Below, piece after piece: positions 63,210-64,000 of a stretch of DNA of 64,000 nucleotides. The translations under genes and the position numbers were made by a program. Under the pieces are notes generated by a model. The model was not told the origin of the DNA and did not search any database. It worked only from the letters and a program-made list of their open reading frames with translations. Every line of letters starts with the position of its first letter. Positions within the stretch are counted from its first letter, which is position 1. The stretch is from Oceanirhabdus seepicola (GTDB lineage: Bacteria; Bacillota; Clostridia; Clostridiales; Clostridiaceae), in contig NZ_JAGSOJ010000001.1 in NCBI RefSeq assembly GCF_023684385.1, positions 682,001 to 746,000 on the forward strand, given 5' to 3'.

Positions 63210-64000
63210 TTATCTACCTCCTATATTTATTTTGCATTTTATTGCTGGTCCACCCATTCCAACTGGAATTGGCTGCTTCTTACCACACATACCTGCTGCT
63301 GACCATGACATATCATCTGAAACCATTGTTATTGTCTTTAATACATCAAATGCAACACCTGCTATTGTAGTATCCTTTATAGCTCTTCCAAGTTTACCAT
63401 TTTTAATTTCATATCCTAAAGTCACTCCAAACATAAACTCACTTGTAGAATCCGCTTGTCCATTGCTTGGTTTAATTAAATAATATCCATCTTCTATAGA
63501 AGCAATCATATCCTCAAGCTTACTTTTACCTGGTAGAATAGCTGTATTTCTCATTCTTATTAGAGGTTCATCATTAAATTGATATGCTCTACCATTACCA
63601 GTAGCTTCAACTCCAAAATGATTTGCAGAATCTCTATTGTGCATAAATCCTTTTAAGATTCCATTTTCTATTATTGTAACATCCTTTGCTGTTACCCCTT
63701 CATCATCAATATAAATCGGAACTGGACATTGTTTACCTAAGGCAGTATTTGCATAGTCAACTAATGTTATAAGTTCACTTGCTACTTTTTCATTTAAGTA
63801 ATCACCAGCTACAGAACCGCCTAATACTAAATCCGCCTCCGTAGTATGTCCAATAGCTTCATGAGCAAGAATTCCAGCTAGATCTGCATCAAGAATACAA
63901 TCCTTAAGTCCAGCTTCTGCAAAAACCCCATCACACTTTTTCTTAAGATGATTATATGTCTCCTCAATTTTTGCAAATACCTTCTCAGTACTTTCAAAGT
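63210..64000 (-). CDS. TldD-like catalytic subunit (pair 2), 5' end cut by window
   Basis: The visible frame runs from the window edge to 63210 without a stop, about 263 residues. Zinc motif ILAHEAIGHTTEADLVLGGS (HExxxH), then VPIYIDDEGVTAKDV, and the C-terminal Cys segment MSWSAAGMCGKKQPIPVGMG. The apparent ATG at 63644 is internal. Partner of the gene at 61909. Confidence 0.88.
   Translation of the reverse strand, partial: FESTEKVFAKIEETYNHLKKKCDGVFAEAGLKDCILDADLAGILAHEAIGHTTEADLVLGGSVAGDYLNEKVASELITLVDYANTALGKQCPVPIYIDDEGVTAKDVTIIENGILKGFMHNRDSANHFGVEATGNGRAYQFNDEPLIRMRNTAILPGKSKLEDMIASIEDGYYLIKPSNGQADSTSEFMFGVTLGYEIKNGKLGRAIKDTTIAGVAFDVLKTITMVSDDMSWSAAGMCGKKQPIPVGMGGPAIKCKINIGGR

Noticed and set aside
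1..64000. Prophage, transposase, toxin-antitoxin or CRISPR systems
   Set aside because: No matching proteins or arrays were recognised; the GNAT genes lack antitoxin-like partners.

Overview
The window looks like a stretch of a low-GC (about 30 % by eye), Gram-positive anaerobe of the Clostridium type. The signs are strong AGGAGG-like ribosome binding sites, many rho-independent terminators, lipoproteins with Cys lipoboxes, a cobalamin riboswitch, a NiFe hydrogenase, Mrp/MinD iron-sulfur ATPases and ribosome-style operons of anaerobic Firmicutes. No rRNA, tRNA, CRISPR array or transposase gene was seen. The species cannot be fixed from what is visible.

Left part (1-19.9 kb): a truncated GH18 glycosidase and a decayed peptide-permease tail. 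Next is a six-gene minus-strand operon (Mrp, two NifX/NifB-like proteins, two MinD-ferredoxin ATPases, a DUF134 protein) resembling the 'orange protein' clusters of sulfate reducers. It is divergent from an FAD disulfide reductase, and four copies of a palindrome overlie both promoters. Then come a solitary DUF4132 protein and a two-component system with two secreted PepSY-like proteins. The two secreted-protein genes have the same promoter layout with 11-bp-spaced response-regulator boxes. An OPT peptide transporter with a PqqD-like gene lies divergent from pepD. A junction of two decayed gene tails and a MarR/DUF2798 pair close this part.

Middle part (20-31 kb): a NiFe hydrogenase operon (cytochrome b5-like protein, small subunit, large subunit, maturation protease), a short GC-richer repeat with terminal inverted repeats, and a btuFCD vitamin B12 importer under a cobalamin riboswitch. 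It also holds three tiny genes not easily called by ORF finders, two of which are paralogous and carry sigma-G-like promoters. An STM3941-like membrane protein follows, then a protein joining a diadenylate-cyclase-like (DAC) domain to a TPR array.

Right part (31.5-64 kb): a complete ribose operon rbsKDACB-rbsR with a tripled operator, two GNATs and a Nudix hydrolase, and two separate TldD/TldE pairs (the second cut by the window end). There is a glycosyltransferase preceded by a half-sized relative, an ABC importer operon with an embedded PP2C phosphatase, and YhaM. A cassette at 51.2-59.3 kb (two-component system, alpha/beta hydrolase, phosphopantetheinyl transferase, DltA-like ligase, carrier protein, MBOAT acyltransferase, DltD-like SGNH protein) is bracketed by a DUF4358 lipoprotein gene and a copy of its 3' end. 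This suggests that the cassette arrived as a unit. Beyond it an S41-peptidase lipoprotein gene is interrupted by TGA at the position where the lipobox cysteine would be.

The best candidates for new biology are the dlt-like cassette with its 22-bp-phased operator, the DAC-TPR protein, the hydrogenase with a cytochrome b5 partner, the Mrp/NifX operator system, and the sporulation-like microprotein pair.
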